DNA from: Sphaerisporangium corydalis
GTDB lineage: Bacteria > Actinomycetota > Actinomycetes > Streptosporangiales > Streptosporangiaceae
Length of the DNA stretch: 52,202 nucleotides
NCBI RefSeq assembly: GCF_025506355.1
Contig: NZ_JANZYP010000072.1
Coordinates: 1 to 52,202, forward strand
Reading direction: 5' to 3'
Shown here: in pieces, positions 49,838-52,202 of the stretch
Position numbering within the stretch: position 1 is the first letter of the stretch
How the letters are laid out: every line of letters starts with the position of its first letter
Position numbers and translations under genes: made by a program
Notes under the pieces: model-generated
Database searches by the model: none
The model's input: only the letters and a program-made list of their open reading frames with translations
Told to the model about the DNA's origin: nothing

Positions 49838-50473
49838 GTGACGCACGCACGCGCCGAGCGCGAAGCACTGAGTGACCTCCTCGACCGTCTCGGCCCCGAC
49901 GCCCCGACGCTGTGCGAGGGGTGGACCACCGCCGACCTCGCCGCCCATCTGGTGATCCGCGAGCACCGGCCGGACGCCGCCGGCGGCATCGCCATCAAGC
50001 CTCTGGCGGGCTACACCGCATCCGTTCAGAACAAGCTGAAGTCCGCCAAGCCCTTCCCCGCCCTCGTCGACGACGTGCGGCAGGGGCCGCCCCGATGGTC
50101 CCCCTACGGCCTGGTGCCCGGCCTTGACGCGGCCGTCAACACGCTGGAGTTCCTGGTGCACCACGAGGATGTCCGGCGCGCCCAGCCCGGCTGGGAGCCG
50201 CGCGAACTCCCCGCCGACCTCACCGAGATCATCTGGAAGCGGGTGTCGTCCGGCGCGCGGCTGACGTTGCGCCGCTCCCCCGTCGGCGTCGTGCTGCGCC
50301 ACACCGACGGGCGCAAGGCGGGCGGCAAGAAGGCCGAGCCGCACGTGGTCGTGACCGGCGACCCGATGGAGCTCCTGCTGTTCACCTTCGGCCGCCAGGA
50401 GCACGCCCGGGTCTCCTACGAGGGCGACCCGGTGTCGGTCGAGCGGCTGCGCGCCACCAAGCTCGGCATGTGA
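49838..50473 (+). CDS. TIGR03085 family DinB-like metal-binding protein
   Basis: 211 residues. The first 110 are a DinB/mycothiol-dependent maleylpyruvate isomerase-type helical bundle with LCEGWTTADLAAHLVIREHRPD (in parts), which gives a His metal ligand, and the FLVHHEDVRRAQPGW motif, which gives two more. The C-terminal domain ends near LLFTFGRQEHARV, as in the family. Members are found in actinobacteria near his and trp genes; a mycothiol-linked role is inferred. GTG at 49838, with TAGGGT (49825-49830) 7 nt before it, suggests leaderless translation. Confidence 0.88.
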   Translation: MTHARAEREALSDLLDRLGPDAPTLCEGWTTADLAAHLVIREHRPDAAGGIAIKPLAGYTASVQNKLKSAKPFPALVDDVRQGPPRWSPYGLVPGLDAAVNTLEFLVHHEDVRRAQPGWEPRELPADLTEIIWKRVSSGARLTLRRSPVGVVLRHTDGRKAGGKKAEPHVVVTGDPMELLLFTFGRQEHARVSYEGDPVSVERLRATKLGM

Positions 50474-50500
50474 CCGGCGGGTGCCTCCGGCCGGGCGGCC

Positions 50501-50523
50501 CCGCTCTCTTTCCGGAGAGGCGG
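50501..50523 (+). terminator. hairpin after the TIGR03085 gene
   Basis: CCGCTCTC and GAGAGGCGG pair with one bulge around a TTTCCG loop, 27 nt after the stop. Downstream, GGAAC-GCGGT-GTTCC (50570-50584) is a 5-bp inverted repeat that may belong to the promoter of the next gene. Confidence 0.45.
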
Positions 50524-50690
50524 TCGTGCACAGCGGGACCGGGGTGGTGGATCGCCCGGGAATGATGGGGAACGCGGTGTTCCGCGCGTCGATCATGCCC
50601 CTCTCAGGGGGAGCACGTGACCGAACGCGGAGATCGTCCGCTCCGCCTCCCGGGTAGGACCAGGGCACCGGCACCAGGGAGGACAGTTCG

Positions 50691-50852
50691 ATGAAGACCA
50701 AGAAGGTACTGACGTACCTCGCCGTCGGCTTCGCGGCCTTCTACATGTACTCGCGGCCGACCGAGTCGGCGACCGCGGTCAAGGGCATGTTCACCGGGCT
50801 CGGCTCGGGCGCCGGCCAGCTCGCCATGTTCTTCTCCAACCTGTTCGCCTAG
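50691..50852 (+). CDS. small 53-residue membrane-associated protein
   Basis: 53 residues, MKTKKVLTYLAVGFAAFYMY at the start: a basic N-terminus and one short helix, then a more amphipathic half with GMFTGLGSGAG and a hydrophobic end. ATG at 50691 with GGGAGGAC 7 nt upstream is a very good start. I recall similar small proteins in other Streptosporangiales, but no function. It stands alone, with a 217-bp upstream gap, and its 3' end runs into a 17-bp tandem repeat. Confidence 0.8.
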   Translation: MKTKKVLTYLAVGFAAFYMYSRPTESATAVKGMFTGLGSGAGQLAMFFSNLFA

Positions 50853-50956
50853 CGCGCCCGACCGCTCGCCTGGCACGCCCGCTCGCCTGGCACGCCCGTT
50901 CGCCTGGCGCGCCGAACCTGTTCCTGGTCGCGCCGAACCCGTTCGCCTGGCGCGCC
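50843..50956. repeat. 17-bp tandem repeat derived from the 3' end of the small gene
   Basis: G(C/T)TCGCCTGGC(A/G)CGCC begins at 50864, 50881 and 50898, exactly 17 bp apart, and again at 50941. The last codons and stop of the small gene (50843-50858) are the same sequence with TAG in place of TGG, so the repeat seems to have grown from the gene's end. Confidence 0.8.
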
Positions 50957-51030
50957 GGAATCTGGTCGCGCCGGCCGCGCCGCGTGTGCGGCGTCCCGGG
51001 CCGGCGCGCCGTCGCCCTCCGGCCGGGCCG

Positions 51031-52008
51031 TCACTTCTTCTTCACGGGCACCAGGCACAGGACCCAGCCGGTGCCGCCGGTCCTGCTCCCCTCCCAGTAC
51101 GCCGAGGTGACGTCCTTGTCGCGGCACATGCTGAGGCTCTGGTCCGCGTCGAACTGCGCCTCGGTCTTGCCGCTGACCTTCTGGGAGATCCGCCACTCGA
51201 CCGCGGCGCCCTTGCAGTCGACGACCTTCAGGCTGTCCTTGTCCTGACCGGACATGCAGTCGCCGACCGCGGCGATGCGCGGCGCGCCCTCGACCTGGTC
51301 GGAGACCGCGCCGACGCCCTCGCGGACCGCGAACACGCCGCCGATCTTGATGATCGCGATGACGACGAAGACCCCGATCGTGCCGAGCACGCCGATGATC
51401 TTCCCGCCCTTCTTCTTCTTGGCGGGCTCCGCGGGCACCCCGCCCTGCCACTGGCCGCCGGCGGCCTGCTGGACGTACGGGTCCTGCTGGGCGTAGGGAT
51501 CCTGCTGCCGGCCGTAGGGGTCCTGCGCCTGGCCGGGGTTCGCGCCGTACTGCTGCTGCTGGTACTGGCCAGGGGCCGGGGCCGCCTGCTGCGGCGCGTA
51601 GGGGTTCTGCGCCTGGCCCGCGTAGGCGCCCTGCTGCTGGCCCGCGTAGGTGGGCTGCTGCTGGCCGCCCGGCCGCCCGTACGGATCCTGCGTCTGCGCC
51701 GCGTAGGGGTCCTGCGTCTGCGCCCCGTACGGGTCCTGGGCCTGGCCGTACGGCGCCTGCCGCCCGTAGGCGTCCTGGGGCTGCCCCGGGTGCCCCTGAG
51801 CGCCCTGGCCCGGGTAGGCGTGCCCGCCCGTCCCCTGCCCGGGCGAGGGCTGCCACTGCTGGTGGCCCCCCTGCTGCTGGGCGTACGGGGAGGGCTCCTG
51901 GTCGTACGGTCCCTGGCCGGGCGGTTGGGTGCCGTGGTTCGGCGGCGGGTAGCCGCGCGGCGGCTGGTACGGGGAACCCGGCTGCTGTGGGCTGGGGGGA
52001 TTCGTCAC
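51031..52008 (-). CDS. Pro/Gln-rich membrane protein, LppU/SCO3897-like
   Basis: 325 residues. The first 195 are Pro/Gln/Tyr/Gly-rich with repeated QDPYG and QAQNPY units; a KKKKGGK stretch leads into one membrane helix (about 205-225, IIGVLGTIGVFVVIAIIKI), then an extracellular domain with three or four conserved cysteines (VGDCMSG, VDCKGA, SMCRDKD, VLCLVPV), as in the LppU/SCO3897 group. It ends in KKK. GTG at 52008 has AAGGA 7 nt upstream. The frame is open past this start to the window edge, where it encodes a LuxR-type HTH; I treat the GTG as the real start. Confidence 0.78.
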   Translation of the reverse strand: MTNPPSPQQPGSPYQPPRGYPPPNHGTQPPGQGPYDQEPSPYAQQQGGHQQWQPSPGQGTGGHAYPGQGAQGHPGQPQDAYGRQAPYGQAQDPYGAQTQDPYAAQTQDPYGRPGGQQQPTYAGQQQGAYAGQAQNPYAPQQAAPAPGQYQQQQYGANPGQAQDPYGRQQDPYAQQDPYVQQAAGGQWQGGVPAEPAKKKKGGKIIGVLGTIGVFVVIAIIKIGGVFAVREGVGAVSDQVEGAPRIAAVGDCMSGQDKDSLKVVDCKGAAVEWRISQKVSGKTEAQFDADQSLSMCRDKDVTSAYWEGSRTGGTGWVLCLVPVKKK

Positions 52009-52202
52009 GGGGGGATCCTTGTGGTCAGCGGCACCGTAGAAGAACGCGCATGACCGTAGCGGATCATCAAACGATATGTGGCTGGTGACGCCGAGTTTGC
52101 GGTAGATGGCTTCGAGGTGTTTGTCGACGGTTCTGATCGAGATCTGGAGGCGCCGGGCCGCGAGGCGGCGGGTGAGGCCGTCGGCGATGAGACCGAGGAC
52201 CT
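52009..52202 (-). pseudogene. C-terminal fragment of a LuxR-type regulator, open into the next frame
   Basis: Reading from the window edge, the minus-strand frame gives a GerE/LuxR helix-turn-helix: LGLIADGLTRRLAARR, QISIRTVDKHLE, AIYRKLGVTS. Normally such proteins end within about 10-20 residues of this point. Here no stop is met; the frame passes through 22 residues of non-homologous sequence (SHISFDDPLRSCAFFYG onward) into the GTG of the Pro/Gln-rich protein. Either the regulator has lost its end, or it is a true fusion. The rest of the regulator lies outside the window. Confidence 0.55.

Noticed and set aside
50843-50956. CRISPR array
   Set aside because: The 17-bp units are head-to-tail without spacers and match the end of the gene before them; no cas genes in the window.

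Overview
The window is GC-rich DNA with mixed leaderless and Shine-Dalgarno starts, frequent GTG starts and ATGA/GTGA overlaps. Its gene content (ANTAR response regulator next to pyk, trp genes with a Trp-operon membrane protein, a mycothiol-type DinB protein, XRE-DUF5753 regulator) is that of a filamentous actinobacterium. I infer the order Streptosporangiales from the general gene order; nothing here proves the genus. It is mostly a conserved chromosomal core (rpsA - polA - liv - pdtaR - pyk - gltBD - lgt - trp - hisI) with accessory blocks inserted into it.

Layout. 1-10 kb: rpsA with a clear promoter and terminator, a NodB deacetylase, a DUF2127 membrane protein, polA, a hotdog thioesterase, a candidate small structured RNA, and a three-gene polar amino-acid ABC importer. 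10-20 kb: a lipoprotein, the livKHMGF branched-chain amino-acid importer, the ANTAR regulator, a tRNA with a CAA anticodon but a class I body, a polytopic membrane protein and pyk. 20-28 kb: a secreted subtilisin and glutamate synthase gltBD. 28-34 kb: one apparent minus-strand operon running MauE-like - DsbA-like - lgt - VIT1-like - two paralogous single-pass proteins of unknown function; lgt and the first paralog carry tandem-repeat tails. 34-40 kb: trpC-trpB-trpA, preceded by DUF2752, dispanin (CD225), Trp-associated membrane protein and hisI genes. No trpE is present.

40-52 kb, mostly accessory: a spermidine/putrescine-type ABC importer with a chain of overlapping minicistrons between its two permease genes; an XRE-DUF5753 regulator with two small tryptophan-rich proteins and a shared sequence motif in front of both transcription units; a heterodimeric ABC exporter; a TIGR03085 protein; a 53-residue membrane protein followed by a 17-bp tandem repeat; and a Pro/Gln-rich membrane protein whose frame is open, without a stop, into a LuxR-type helix-turn-helix fragment at the window edge.

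The items most worth following up are the candidate RNA at 7067-7195, the class I CAA tRNA, the XRE plus two small proteins cassette with its shared motif, the potB-potC minicistron relay, the paralogous repeat-tailed protein pair next to the VIT1-like transporter, and the LuxR fragment read-through.
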